From positions 58,072,331 through 58,136,330 of the forward strand of contig JAVGWX010000009.1 in the NCBI GenBank assembly GCA_036924085.1: a stretch of DNA of 64,000 nucleotides, read 5' to 3'. This document shows, in pieces, positions 11,383-22,589 of the stretch (positions are counted from its first letter, which is position 1; the number at the start of each line of letters is the position of its first letter). A program made the position numbers and the translations under genes. The notes under the pieces were generated by a model. That model had not been told where the DNA came from. It saw only the letters and a program-made list of their open reading frames with translations, and made no database searches. This stretch comes from Ariolimax columbianus. Its lineage: Eukaryota; Mollusca; Gastropoda; Stylommatophora; Arionidae.

Positions 11383-12051
11383 GAAGCAACTTTTTCTTCT
11401 TCTTCTTCGTCGTCGTACGCTGTCAGACGTCAACTTGAATTTTTCGAAGAAAGCAGCTGTCATCCTGAGGCTGTCGACACTGCCATAGAGCCTGCCTAGT
11501 GTTGGCACTGGTGATGGCCACATGTGCTTTCTCTGGTCCTCGTATGTCGGGCAATTTTGCTGCAGATGTTCAGCGGTCATTTTACCTGGTGCATTCGTCA
11601 GTGTCACCTATCTTCAGTTTATTGAATATATGGTATCTCAGTCTGTTGTGGCCTGTGCGGAGTCTGAAGACCACGACCTGTCCAACTGGTGATAGGCATC
11701 ATTTTTTTGTGTAGCCAGTATGCTCTGTTTCCCATTTGGCCATGTATCTGGCCTTAATAAACCTTTTGGACTCTTCGTAGGTCACACTAGAATCTGGTTG
11801 TGGTAATCTTGCACCTTCTTTTGCCAGTCTGTCTGCCTCCTCATTGTCTTGGATGTTAAAGTGGGATGGAACCCACTGTACCACTACTCTTTTTGGTGCG
11901 GACTGCTGGCATAGTTGACAGAATACTGCTCTTAAATCATTAAGTTCAGTATTTTTCTGGCTTTTTAGGGCTGTTACCACGGACATGGCATATATAAACA
12001 GTACTATCTAGCTTTCATTGCTTTCGCCTGTCAGCATTGAAGCAACCTTTT
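11383..12051 (-). mobile_element. 5'-truncated RNase-H LINE copy with imperfect target-site duplication
   Basis: On the minus strand this carries the RNase H C-terminal motif VPSHFNIQDNEEAD (normally VPSHCNIQGNEEAD), then a YEESKR...KWETEHTGY segment and a decayed zinc motif. A frameshift separates the two parts, near 11600-11700. The 3' end is GAA-rich (11395-11410 as TTCTTC on the plus strand). GAAGCAAC plus T-rich sequence flanks both ends (11383-11394 and 12039-12051, one mismatch). Its closest relatives are at 16960-18610 and 31901-33396. Confidence 0.85.
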
Positions 12052-12931
12052 AGCATCATTAGAATGTTGACAAAGCGCATACGAAGTAAGTTGGTCGGAA
12101 AATAAGCGAAGCGATGGCGCTAAGCAGAAACTAAACACATACACTGCAACGAAACACACAAATGGCTGATATAATTCTATAACAGAAGAATCGCTTATCC
12201 GTGCCAGTCCATTGTTTAGTTACAAGAGCATAGCGAATGGACTTTAGACGAACATTCAGGCCAGCTGCCAGACACGATTTAGCCAGGCAACACATGCTGT
12301 TAACATTGTTAGCACACCTACAGTCACACATGCAACGGGAATTGAGGAATAAAAGCAACAAATAAAGTTTATATTTAACTATACACATGGAAAGGAGTAT
12401 ATACATTTTGGAAAGGAAATATGACACACGAAAGAATTGAGAACGAAATGTTGAGAAAAACAGGACTTTGACAATAAGAACACGGTCAATAGTTACAGCC
12501 TCAGAAAGATAGATTGTGAAAGAAAAAGAAAAGTACAATGTGGGAAATAGGCACAAAGAAAGTAAAAGACAAAGAAGAAAAGAAGAAAGAGAATGACAAT
12601 TGCAAGAAAAAGATTTGCATTACAGAAATTAGACAAGAAATGAAGTCAAAAGGAAAGATAAATAATGAGATAAAAAAATGGATACCGATTGAAAGAAACA
12701 GTAACGCTCAAAACAAAATAAGACAACAGCAGGAAACGGGGGCAGAATGAAATAAATGGAAACAAAATACAGAAGTTTGAAAATAGAAAAGAAAATCACA
12801 GAATGAAATGGAGATATAAAGACGTTCATTAAACATGAATCCTACGCATGTTTGTCCAACAACTTATATATCTGGATTTATGTTCTCTTTGTGTATTTTT
12901 ATGTCTAGTACTTTGAAAACATATTATGTAG
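12052..12931. other. No feature recognised; purine-rich
   Basis: Strong A/G bias between about 12390 and 12830 produces chance long frames on both strands. None has a recognisable domain. Confidence 0.35.
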
Positions 12932-13111
12932 GAGGCAAAGAAGGTCGTGGATCAGTGCAAGTTTTTGTTATCAGAGAATGCACCAATTATACCAGTTTCC
13001 ATTGATAGTTTGTATCCAGAAATCGAACAGGATTACATGAGCAGGAGAACTGTGAAAGAAGGATGTGAGCTGTACAAGTCCATCACATTTGAGAGCTTCA
13101 AGAGGAATATT
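12932..13111 (+). CDS. Candidate orphan exon, 60 codons, phase 0-0
   Basis: An in-frame TAG ends exactly at an acceptor-like AG (12930-12931). From 12932 the frame is open for exactly 180 bp to a donor-like GTAAGG at 13112. The translation starts EAKKVVDQCKFLLS and ends SFKRNI, has balanced composition and looks unlike the transposon proteins nearby. I do not recognise the family. The upstream polypyrimidine tract is weak and no partner exon was found in the window. A mariner element begins 67 bp beyond the donor, consistent with an intronic insertion. Chance is a real alternative. Confidence 0.35.
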
Positions 13112-13399
13112 GTAAGGGTCACCTTGAAAGCATACGTCATTTATTATCTGATATACGAGTTATTTATGTATGTATGTACGAGGTGCGTTCAAGTCAAACC
13201 GGGACTTTTTTGTAAGGTCAAAACAACAATTTAAGTAGTCAAAGTGTCATTTTTTTGTCGATATAATTTCCTGCAACATGTATGCACTTATCAGTGTTTT
13301 TAAATAATGCTTGTAACGCATCAGCGTAGAAAGAGTTGTCAGTATTATATTGTCTGAACGAATCCAGGGCAGCCTGTTTCACTTCGTCATCAGTGCTGA

Positions 13400-14619
13400 A
13401 ATTCTGACCTCCCAGAAATTATATTAGGGTTCCAAACAGGTGGAAATCCCTTGGTTTAAGGTCTGGGCTGTAAGGTGGATGTGGCAATACCTCACAGCCG
13501 AGTTGTTGCAGATGCACATAGAGCGGTGAGCCAGATGAGGTCGAGCGGTATCTTGCAGGAGCAGGACGCTCTTTGTGATCAAACCAGACCTGTTTTTTTT
13601 TTTCCGCAGACGGTAATGGGAACAACTCACATGCGTATTTACTGTTCAGTGTTACTAGTCCCACCACGGGGTAGAACATCAACCTGAATGATGCCAAGTT
13701 TGTCCCAGAAAACACTCGCTATAACTTTTCCGCAGACGGTAATGGGAACAACTCACATGCGTATTTACTGTTCAGTGTTACTAGTCCCACCACGGGGTAG
13801 AACATCAACCTGAATGATGCCAAGTTTGTCCCAGAAAACACTCGCTATAACTTTTCCGCAGACGGTAATGGGAACAACTCACATGCGTATTTACTGTTCA
13901 GTGTTACTAGTCCCACCACGGGGTAGAACATCAACCTGAATGATGCCAAGTTTGTCCCAGAAAACACTCGCTATAACTTTTCCGCAGACGGTAATGGGAA
14001 CAACTCACATGCGTATTTACTGTTCAGTGTTACTAGTCCCACCACGGGGTAGAACATCAACCTGAATGATGCCAAGTTTGTCCCAGAAAACACTCGCTAT
14101 AACTTTTCCGCAGACGGTAATGGGAACAACTCACATGCGTATTTACTGTTCAGTGTTACTAGTCCCACCACGGGGTAGAACATCAACCTGAATGATGCCA
14201 AGTTTGTCCCAGAAAACACTCGCTATAACTTTTCCGCAGACGGTAATGGGAACAACTCACATGCGTATTTACTGTTCAGTGTTACTAGTCCCACCACGGG
14301 GTAGAACATCAACCTGAATGATGCCAAGTTTGTCCCAGAAAACACTCGCTATAACTTTTCCTGCAGACGCAATTGTCCCACATGACGTGGGTGGTGTTGG
14401 TGGTGATTGCGTATGCTTCCACTGCTTGAATGCCTGTTTCGATTCAGGAGTATAATGATGCGCCCATGTTTCGTCACATGTAATGCAGCGATCCAAAACG
14501 TCTTGCCCATCCACGTCGAAACGTTCCTTCAATTCAGTGCAGGCTTTAACCTTGCTCTGCATGTCAAAAGCGGGAATCTGCCTTGACACGGAATGTACAC
14601 TGATCATCATCAGTCCCAT
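13400..14619 (-). pseudogene. mariner transposase pseudogene
   Basis: Reading from 14619 downwards, the frame opens in the N-terminal half and contains ITCDETWAHHYTPESKQ, holding the first catalytic aspartate. It continues to VIASVFWDKLGIIQVDVLPRG and then hits a stop. Beyond the six 126-bp repeats, another frame contains SVLLLQDTARPHLA (second aspartate) and PHPPYSPDLKPRDFHLFG (third acidic position). Catalytic signatures therefore survive, but in different frames interrupted by stops and the repeat expansion. No active protein can be made. Confidence 0.85.
13605..14361. repeat. 126-bp tandem array, six apparently identical units
   Basis: The phrase CGGTAATGGGAACAACTCAC recurs at 13611, 13737, 13863, 13989, 14115 and 14241, each exactly 126 bp apart. 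By eye all six units are identical. Each unit is a piece of the mariner transposase gene. Although 126 is a multiple of three, every unit contains a stop in the transposase frame. A seventh, diverged boundary (TGCAGACGCAATTG) follows at about 14362. Confidence 0.98.
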
Positions 14620-15229
14620 AACCTAGAAGGTTGTTGAGGCACCGTTATTGCTGGTTGTAGTACCAGCTTACGCTATACAACAACGGTGTGTCATGGGCCG
14701 CTACACACTTGAGAAGCCCACCTCTCTCCAGTTGGCAGTTCATTATAGTTGTGTCTACATTGCATAGAACAAAGCTGACACTGTCCACGGCTAGGGCGAA
14801 GGGCACCAATCTCGTGAAGTTAAGCCGTGTGAACTACACCGTGAAAAATGACACATGTTCTGTGTTGGTTTTCCAGAACAAAGCGTTCCACAATCTGGAA
14901 ATTCATAACAATGACTGTGGTGGGTTGAGAGCCACCACGGTCGGCATCATCACTCACGCGTGTACGGCCTTTTCTAAAATGTGTACACCTTTCTGAATTA
15001 TGGTTGCAGTCTTCTGTAATTTACCGTTCGCTGTTCCAAGCAATCACAAACAATGGTGTCCGCCAGTTTTTAATTATATGTCACGTGAGTGCCCCATGGC
15101 AAGTTTGCCACCTAGCAGTAATATGGCACAAGTGCCCCTAACTAATGAAAGTAGTTCCAGCACGCTGTATCCCATTCAGGTAGAACTATACCAAAAAGTC
15201 CCGGTTTTATTTGAACGACCCTCGTGTAT

Positions 15230-15705
15230 AGACAATACATTACAATACAATAGCCTCGACTTCAGTCCGGCGGGTGGGCCGCATGTGAGGTTGCCAACAA
15301 CGGCCTGTAATCAGGCCGTCTTTCGCCGTGTCGCACCATATTGGACCTGGGTCTCTCAGCAGACCATCTCGCCATCGTATGGGTCGGTGGCCGCGTGATC
15401 GTGCATAATCATATGGCCACCACAACGTTCTGAGTGTCATCTGTTATCTGGCAAATGCACCAAGTGGCCAGCCCAGTGGTATTTGCGACACAACGCAGCT
15501 TCCACGATGTCTCGAAATATAGTGCGTTCTCTGATTTCAGCATTGTGGATTCGATCTCTGATAGAGATACTGAGGACGCGTCTTTTCATCGCTCGCTGTG
15601 TAACTCGAAGTTTCTCTGCATCAGCTTTGCGTAGATTCCACACTTCACACCCGTAGATCATGGCTGGTATGAACGCATGATTTGAAAAGGCGCGCCCTTG
15701 CCATG
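15230..15705 (-). pseudogene. LINE ORF2 C-terminal relic
   Basis: The minus strand reads PAMIYGCEVWNLRKADAEKL, then RVTQRAMKRRVLSISIRDRI and KYHWAGHLVHLPDNR. After a frameshift come PIRWRDGLLRD and a terminal tail. This is the classic C-terminal region of RTE-like LINEs (LYGxExWxL...QRxMxRxxLxIxxxDRI...WxGHxxR...RWxDDL). The relic abuts the mariner end at 15224 and a (TG)n tract at 15711. The RT core is missing. Confidence 0.75.
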
Positions 15706-15710
15706 TCTTT

Positions 15711-15792
15711 GTGTGGGTGTGTGTGTGTGTGTGTGTGTGCGTGTGTGTGTGTGTGTGTGTTCGTGCGTGTGTGTATATATATACACACATAC
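15711..15792. repeat. (TG)n microsatellite
   Basis: Interrupted TG dinucleotides from 15711 to 15773, then a TATATATATACACACAT tail. Confidence 0.95.
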
Positions 15793-15799
15793 AGCTATG

Positions 15800-16600
15800 T
15801 TTTAAAAAATTAGGCGAGTTAACGAAAGATCTTCCGAGACCAGGTCAGGACATATTGTTGCGTCGGACGATGCCATCGCCAAAATTGATGCAGAATTTCG
15901 GGTAGACCGTCGTCGGAGCTTACATTCGCTAGCAGATGAATTCGCGGTGTCGCTAGGGTTAGCTAGAAACTAAAGTAACGGAAGATGTGTTCACAATGGG
16001 TATCTCGGTTGCTGACCAACCACCATATGAAGAACGCATAGGATGGAATTCGAACGACTCGCTGTGATACAAAGAGTAGTGTGAAACGTTTTTTTGTGTG
16101 TGTGCATAGTTGCAGATGATGAATCGTGGTGCCACCAATTTGAGCCGAGAAGCAAAACTGCTAGCATGCAATGGAAACATCCAGCATCACCGAAACAAAC
16201 AAAAATCAAGCCACAAATTTCCACTGGTCAGGTGATATAGACAGCGTTTTTTGTTTGTTTGTATTTTTTTTTAAACATCAGTGACTTTTGTTGGTAGACT
16301 TTAAAGAGCATGTCGTGAACATCAATGCTATCTGCTACAATGTCGCACTAGACAAGCTGCATACAGCAATCAAGAATAAACGACCCGGCATGCTTTCGCG
16401 CGGTGTGATTATATTGCACGACAATGCGTTTTCACACATCTCGAACATTGTTCAGAAACCGTTAGCACAGAAAAGGTGGGAAGTACTGGCACATCCATCC
16501 TACAGCCCCGGTATGTTTCCTTGCGACTTTAATTTCTTCGAACCCTTAACAATTTTTTCTGAACTGACAAAGATTATAATCCGATGCAGACATCGTGGCC
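15800..16600 (+). pseudogene. mariner transposase pseudogene, second subfamily
   Basis: Pieces in shifted plus-strand frames give, in order: an N-terminal segment with TKDLPRPGQ; IVADDESWCHQFEPRSK (first catalytic aspartate, about 16107-16160); LLVDFKEHVVNINAICYN; GVIILHDNAFSHISN (second aspartate); and HPSYSPGMFPCDFNFFEPL (third). This is the ordered signature of mariner transposases. It differs in sequence from the element at 13179-15224, so it is a separate insertion. Terminal repeats were not located. Confidence 0.8.
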
Positions 16601-16611
16601 TCGGTGACCAA

Positions 16612-16612
<1 letters not shown>

Positions 16613-16642
<30 letters not shown>
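16613..16642. repeat. (AT)n microsatellite
   Basis: Short AT run at the 3' edge of the mariner relic. Confidence 0.9.
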
Positions 16643-16645
<3 letters not shown>

Positions 16646-16946
16646 TTCGTTTTCCATGTGAAGGATGGGGTGCCACAGTAGTGTGTATTCTTATGAAGGT
16701 AGTCTGTATCCAAACGGCTGTCATAATTTACCGTGTTGCTCCAATGTAAAACGTAAGTTTTTTTAAGTGCATCTGGTGACTTTACAAATATCCTGTATCC
16801 CAGCTTTTGCAGTGACTGATTATAATGGCAGTGTATTTTTTTACATGATGAGGTCTCCAAACGTATACACAACCATCGTTAGTGGCCTTATACGACATAT
16901 ATTGAATGTTTCAGTGGTAATATTATTTTCATCCCAGGCACCATTT

Positions 16947-18623
16947 GAATCGTTTCAATCTCGTGTGGCTAAACGCATCTCATCCCTCTAAGCAGTTGCG
17001 AACTCATGGCTGGTCAAAATAAACGAGGAAAAAACCACATGTACGATATTCTCGCTTTCAAATAAACCACAAAGCAGAAAAATAAGTCTTAACGGCAAAT
17101 ATCTGCGACCAAACGACAACCCAAACTACCTGGGAGTCACATTTGATCGGCGCATGACATGGAAAAGTCAAATCCAGAGAAACCGAATGAGAGCCAGACA
17201 AAGAATGCCAATCATGAGGAAACTTGCTGGCACAAGCTGGGAAGCAGACGAACGTATATTAAACAGACTGTACACTGGAAGAGTGAGACCAGTTCTCGAG
17301 TATGGCATTGCGGCATGGACAACAGCAGCAGAGGCGAACTTTGATAAAATTAGCAAACTTCAAAACCAAGCCATGAGAGTTATAACAGGAGGCATGAAGT
17401 CAACGCCAATTGTAGAACTTGAAAAGGTTACACATATGCAATCCATGACCGACAGTAGAGACTGCAGAGCCCAGCAGCAAGCAGAGAAACTGAGAAGACT
17501 GACAGACCATCCAATGCAACAGAGACTAAATAGATTTGGAAATGGGAAACTAAAGCGGAGAAACTTTGCAGAAATAGCCAAAGCAAAAATGAGCGAAGAC
17601 CCTATGAACACCGTAACAACACCAAAGCCCATCCCTACTGTACGCAAACCCACATGGAAGCAGCATATCATTCCAAGGTGGTAGAAATTATACCAGGTAT
17701 TGGAAACAAGAACAGCCAGACTGAAAAAGAAAGAAGAGACATAACCCTGAGGTAGATAGCGGAAAACTACCCAAGCATGGACTGGACCCATGCATACACT
17801 GACGGTTCTGTAACAAACATAACACAGAATGGAGGGGCAGGGATATTCCTGAGCCTACCAAGTGGAAGAAAATAACACTGTCAGTGGCAACTGGAAAATG
17901 CTCAAGCAAATTCAGAGCGGAGGCAGAAGCACTGAAGGCTGCAGTAGAAGCAATGCTGACAGGCGAAAGCAATGAATGCCAGATAGTCCTGTTCATAGAT
18001 GCCGTGACCGTGGTAACATCACTAAAAAGCCAGAAAAATACTGAACTTAATTATTTAAGAGCAGTACTTTCTCAACTATGCCAGCAGTCCGCACCAAAAA
18101 AAATAGTGGTACAGTGGGTTCCATCCCACTGTAACATTCAAGGCAACGAGGAGGCAGACAGACTGGCAAACGAAGGTGCAAGACTACCATAACCAGATTC
18201 TAGTGTGACCTACGAATAGTCCAAAAGGCTTATTATGGCCAAATACATGGCCAAATGGGAAACAGAACATACTGGCTACTCAAAAAATGATGCCTACTAC
18301 CAGGTGAACAGAAGAGAGCAGGGCGTGGTCTTAAGACTCCGCACAAGCCACAACAGACTGAGGTACCATTTATTAAATAAATTGAAGATAGGTGGTACTG
18401 ACGAATGCTCGTGTGGCACAGGGAAAATGACTGATGAACATCTGCTGCAAAATTGCCCGACGTACGACGACCAGCGAAAGCACATGTGGCAACACTAGAC
18501 AAGCTCTATGGCAGTGTCGACAGCCTCTGGATGACAGCTGCTTTCTTCGAACAAATACAAGTTGACGTCTGACAGCGTACGAAGACGAAGAAGAAGAACA
18601 AGAACAAGAAGAATCGTTTCAAT
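16947..18623 (+). mobile_element. RNase-H LINE copy, 5'-truncated, with 13-bp target-site duplication
   Basis: GAATCGTTTCAAT occurs at 16947-16959 and again at 18611-18623, bracketing 1651 bp that ends in AAGAAGAAGAACAAGAACAAGAA. This is a textbook target-primed insertion: a 5' truncation inside RT, then a GAA-rich tail directly against the duplication. Confidence 0.93.
16960..18610 (+). pseudogene. LINE ORF2: RT end, RNase H and zinc motif, inactivated
   Basis: From about 16998 the frame reads AVANSWLVKINEEKTTCTIF (end of the RT palm) and NYLGVTFDRRMTWKSQI. It continues through GRVRPVLEYGIAAW and ends at a stop near 17682. RNase H pieces follow in other frames: YTDGSV near 17800, FRAEAEAL near 17910, and VPSHCNIQGNEEAD near 18120-18161. 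A TAA interrupts at about 18190. The zinc tail CSCGTGKMTDEHLLQNC lies near 18407-18457. Several stops and frameshifts make it dead. It is closely related to the open copy at 31933-33396. Confidence 0.92.
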
Positions 18624-18639
18624 GTGTATAATAGTAAAG

Positions 18640-18960
18640 AAAAAGGGGAGGAAGACTAACGTTTGGTCTGGCAAAATATGCTGATCGGACATGTTAGTCA
18701 GGGTCACGCAAAACATACTGGACCATACCCCCCACCTGGACTTCCTCGTAGCGCTTCCTGGATACGGGCTGTTTTCATGGCAGTCTGGCTAACAAGGTAA
18801 AGGATCGACGTGATCCCGTAGTAGTGAGCGACATTGGGATGAAACCAAGCATAGCACATCCGCCTGGAGGACCCCGGTCCGCCTTTATCAGCACGCTCGG
18901 AATGTGAGGAAAGCTACTGCAACCCGCCACTAAACGGAGTTTTCAGTGCGCACAAAAGAG
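18640..18960 (+). repeat. Dispersed repeat family R1
   Basis: About 320 bp with relatives at 36290-36635 (reverse), 48270-48585 (reverse), 61400-61635 and, for its 3' half, 22590-22830. Shared blocks include GTCTGGCTAACAA, GTGATCCC + TAGTAGTGAG, and TGCCTGGAGGACCCCGGTCC-like sequence. The full copies end in GAGTAGACCTACTCATT-like sequence. No protein motif is seen. The class is unknown and it may be a SINE or a MITE. Confidence 0.75.
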
Positions 18961-19011
18961 TAGACCTACTCATTTATTCGAAACAACAACAAATGAAGAT
19001 CAATTGAGTTA

Positions 19012-19130
19012 TTCTTCTTCTTCTTTGTTATACTCGTCTTCTTCTTTGTTATACTCGTCTTCTTCTTTGTTATAATTTTCTTGTTTTTTTTCCTCTTCTT
19101 TTTCATTTTCTTCTTTTTCTTCTGGGATCG
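19012..19130. repeat. TTC-rich tandem tract
   Basis: Three copies of a 24-bp unit containing TTCTTCTTTGTTATACTCGTC, grading into TTTTTC/TTCTTC sequence. Confidence 0.85.
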
Positions 19131-19344
19131 TCCTGAAAAGAGCGCTTTCTTAAGTCGTGCCATAATTTATCGCGAGACTACGATATCTGCGACTTTGTAC
19201 CCGTTTGCAGCCGGTTTGAGCACAGTATATTTGGGAACTGGTTTAATGTCCCTCATTGATTCGTGTCCTTTCATGCAGACTGCACGTGCGCAAGCTATTT
19301 AAATGGCTTAGTCTTGGATGAGGAATACGTTCTTGACATATATT

Positions 19345-19420
19345 TGCTGACCCTGACGCAAGTGTACAGCTATGAGTCGCTGGCTACTTCATCTACGACA
19401 CCAAGCAATATATAATTTCA
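19345..19420 (-). repeat. SINE S2 fragment
   Basis: GCTGACCCTGACGC, ACAGCTATGAGTCGCTGGC and following bases match 7150-7210 in the same orientation. Confidence 0.55.
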
Positions 19421-20210
19421 ACTCGAAGATACTTTCTAACCGCCAGCAAAATTATCGATTCGCACTCTAAAGTAGAAACCCGATAATTAACCCTATTCAG
19501 TACTCTTTTGAATAGATGTTTACATGAATGTTTCAAGATCTCCAAATTCACTCAACGCATATTCTCATGAATTTATAATCCTGGGAAAGCAACAGCAAAC
19601 ACTCTTGAACCCAATGTTTTCAAGTGCCAGCAAACAGAATATTGGAAACAAGAATTGATTAATTTCCAGCCATGTGATGTGTGGTTCGGGACGTTTTCAA
19701 CTATAAATGAGGACGTTTCAATTAGAATTAACATCACTTGTTGAACACTCCCGCGCGTACTTGAAGATAACTTTCATGGACACATCGACAATACACAAAG
19801 TTGCACTCGACCTGTTTACCTGTCACTCCAGAAGACCAAGTTTAGGTCCATCACTACATTTAGTTTTCCCTAACCAGCTTGTAGGAAATCGTGCATACAT
19901 TTGTTTGCAGTGCGGTTGTAGTGACATTGTGTGTACATAATGAGGTTGCCATCCCCATCACAACCTGCTTAGACGCCTGACATGATCATCCATAATGAAA
20001 AAATATGACCCCTTTTGTGAACTATTCCGACTTCGATCATAAATATGCTGAGGTACGATTAGCAGCTTGGGCGGACAATGGAGATGTTGATCATCTGGTT
20101 TACACACCAATATCATATCCCATACTGATTATCAACAGTTCGTACGGGCCTTCCAGTGATGAAACAGTATGTTCTGACATTAAGAATCGATTTCACTACA
20201 CTCTGGGTGG
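19421..20210. other. No feature recognised
   Basis: Short frames at about 19707 and 20005 on the plus strand have no recognisable motif or splice context. Confidence 0.35.
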
Positions 20211-20214
20211 ATAC

Positions 20215-20320
20215 GTGTGGTCCGTGTAGCACGTTGGTTGAAGATACTCTTGCTCTGTCCTCTCATGCGCCCCGCTCCACTCGACCATGGTTTGATTTCA
20301 AATCACTGCAGTATATGTAT
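20215..20320 (+). repeat. tRNA-like SINE head
   Basis: GTGTAGCACGTTGGTTGAAG resembles an A box, and ACCATGGTTTGATTTC, 55-60 bp on, resembles a B box. The sequence between and around them does not fold as a clean tRNA by eye, so a SINE head is more likely than a tRNA gene. Confidence 0.4.
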
Positions 20321-20819
20321 TACTAATTTATTATTTACAGTATCGTCATCCAGCAGGCGGCCATTGTATGACTTCAACATAGCATTCTTATCCACATTTG
20401 AGTGTCCATAATGGATGCTAGAGTTGCCACGATGTCAGCTCTTCCGTATGAGCAGGTCGTTAGCTCCACAACACCCTCTGGATGTTTGAGGCATCTGCGG
20501 CTTATGCCTACTCACGTCTTAGCCAGCCCCTCTCAAGCTTCCAAAGTAATGATTGGTAGTCTGTCATGCCTCAAATAACTAGCTCAGAGATGAGGTGCCA
20601 CCTCAATCTCCATTCTCACGCAATGGATTGGTTTCATACACGCCATGTTCGATCAGGATCGACCTGACCTCTCACTTTCAACAAAGAAGCCCCAGCTAAA
20701 TGTCATTATGAGAATCATTGGTCCATCAGTATACTTTTGAGGACATCACTATCTAGAGTGGTATCACTTATCTGGTTAATCTTAAAATCGTGTTGCATGA
20801 CTCTCTGCATTCCCTACAT
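20321..20819. other. No feature recognised
   Basis: No motif or repeat partner seen. Confidence 0.3.
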
Positions 20820-21195
20820 AGCCTTGGTCTTAGTCGACCTGTACTTCTACAAGGGCAGATGTCCATGTGCAGGTCCTAGCTCTGGCGTGAATTGGATGTA
20901 GCCGGGAGGAGGATTTCCTGCTTACGCTCTAGCAGTTTATTACACCGTTGCATTGGGACAAGTACCGCAGAATGTGGTTAACCGATGTTTGAGTCCTTCT
21001 TAAAAGACGCAAACACTAGAGCAAAGTAGACCAGCAGGCTGTCTGGTTCCCTCAATCCTGCTCTTAGCAAGCCACCTGACTATGGCTGGTGTTATGCCAT
21101 GTCACACAGTTAGTCGTCTTTTACAATATGCCCTCTGTGTGGTAGTGGTGCTATTATTGCTCTCGCTATCCACAAGACCCCGGCGGGCCACTCTC
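20820..21195 (+). repeat. Dispersed repeat family R2, copy B
   Basis: Direct relative of 9400-9795. It keeps CTTAGTCGACCTG, AGGATTTCCTGCTTA, GCAAACACTAGAGCAAAGT and ATGTCACACAGTTAGTCG, with substitutions and small gaps throughout. Confidence 0.7.
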
Positions 21196-21899
21196 TGCAT
21201 TCCTTACATAGGGTTATGATAAATATGTGATGGTCCTTCATTTTATCACCATTGTGGACACCTTGGTCTTACTTGATTATGGTCTCAACTGTAGCTACTA
21301 CCACCGAAGCCTGCGCTCTGGTATTGACGATTCGATCTTCTGCCCAGCGTGTTCAGCATTTACCTGTATCACTGTCTCACTTCAGCTAGTCGTCAGGGAC
21401 ATCAGCGGGGATGACCAAGCGATGGAGACGGTGTTTGCATGTTGTGCTACCATATCTCCTGTAAAGTCGGCCGGTTACCAAACTGCCAACCATGCATGCG
21501 CGTCACTAATTCGATGATGAGGCATTTGGCTCTCTTATGAGAACGACAATTGACGCGTGACGTTTACCTCAGCTTGATGCACGTTGATATGCAGGACACT
21601 GAGCAGAAACCACATTGCGTCAACACAGCGTGTCGGTCGTCCTGTATTTGGTTATAACTCTCAGCTTGGTAGTTCCCGCCTAAAATGGTATGTACTTCTG
21701 TGATTGTTAGATTAAAACTGTCGAACTACGGTTGCTATGTTTATTCCACATGAAAAGGTTAGCTTTGCGTTGTATAGGTTTGAGTAATCAAGGCCCGTAC
21801 AGTTCTGTAATCGTCGATGTGTGCGTGTTAGGTTTTTATTCCACCCCGTTATTTTCCACACAAAAATGTTCAGGTATTGAAGAAGTTGGGGTGTGAAAA
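21196..21899. other. No feature recognised
   Basis: Short frames only, with no motif. The 3' part may belong to the LINE relic that follows. Confidence 0.3.
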
Positions 21900-22143
21900 G
21901 AAAATTAATGACCGAAATCATGGTTAGACATATACGTTATTTTGGCTATATAATAAAACATGCCTACTTGCTGAAGATCATACAAGAGAGTAGAGTGGAA
22001 GCCAGTCGTTCAAGAGGCAGATAACGCGTTCAAGAGGCAGACAATGTTATAAGTGGGTAGATAATATCAGGAGATGAACTGGAAAAAGAAAGTCAGATTG
22101 GACCAATGTGGCAAGAGATAAAGTACACTTGAGATCCATTGCA
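21900..22143 (+). pseudogene. LINE ORF2 C-terminal relic
   Basis: Broken plus-strand frames give MVRHIRYFGYIIKH, then ESRVEASRSRGRQ, a DNI-like segment and WTNVARDKVHLRSIAADL followed by a stop. This matches the end of RTE-like ORF2 (KLRYFGHVxRH...GxVEGxRxRGRxRxxWxDNI...ARDR). The RT core is absent. Its 3' end has been amplified into the array that follows. Confidence 0.65.
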
Positions 22144-22405
22144 GCCGACCTTTGATGCGGAGAAGGCACTTGAACTGACCAGCCGACCTTTGATGCGGAG
22201 AAGGCACTTCAATTGACCAGCCGACCTTTGATGCGGAGAAGGCACTTCAATTGACCAGCCGACCTTTGATGCGGAGAAGGCACTTCAATTGACCAGCCGA
22301 CCTTTGATGCGGAGAAGGCACTTCAATTGACCAGCCGACCTTTGATGCGGAGAAGGCACTTCAATTGACCAGCCGACCTTTGATGCGGAGAAGGCACTTG
22401 AACTG
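22144..22405. repeat. 38-bp tandem array derived from a LINE 3' end, seven units
   Basis: GCCGACCTTTGATGCGGAG recurs at 22144, 22182, 22220, 22258, 22296, 22334 and 22372. The first unit is continuous with the LINE's last codons and stop. The array ends in CTTGAACTGAACTGAA, the likely original 3' end. Confidence 0.95.
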
Positions 22406-22589
22406 AACTGAATAACAAAAAAGAACCTAGACGTTAACGTATCTTAAACCCGGGCCCCATCATTCAATGGTCGGTATGCTTACAAACTTCACCATACGCA
22501 TCTCTGTCAGTAATGTTGCACAATTGTGAAGCATGTTATTGTATACATAATACAATTAACTCGATCAAACCAGTATCGGGAACTGGGGC

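Larger units (their letters stand above)
13179..15224 (-). mobile_element. mariner-family DNA transposon, degenerate, internally expanded
   Basis: The ends form an imperfect inverted repeat of about 35 bp: CGAGGTGCGTTCAAGTCAAA on the left, and CGAGGGTCGTTCAAATAAAA as the reverse complement of the right end. Both continue into CCGGGACTTTTT. TA dinucleotides lie close to both ends, as expected for TA-targeted mariner insertion. At 2046 bp it is longer than a usual 1.3-1.4 kb mariner, and five extra 126-bp units account for 630 bp of that. Transposase remains lie on the minus strand. Confidence 0.88.

Noticed and set aside
12131..12556. 141-codon minus-strand frame
   Set aside because: Strong A/G bias suppresses stops on this strand. 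No motif, no splice context, and the hydrophobic composition follows from the base bias.
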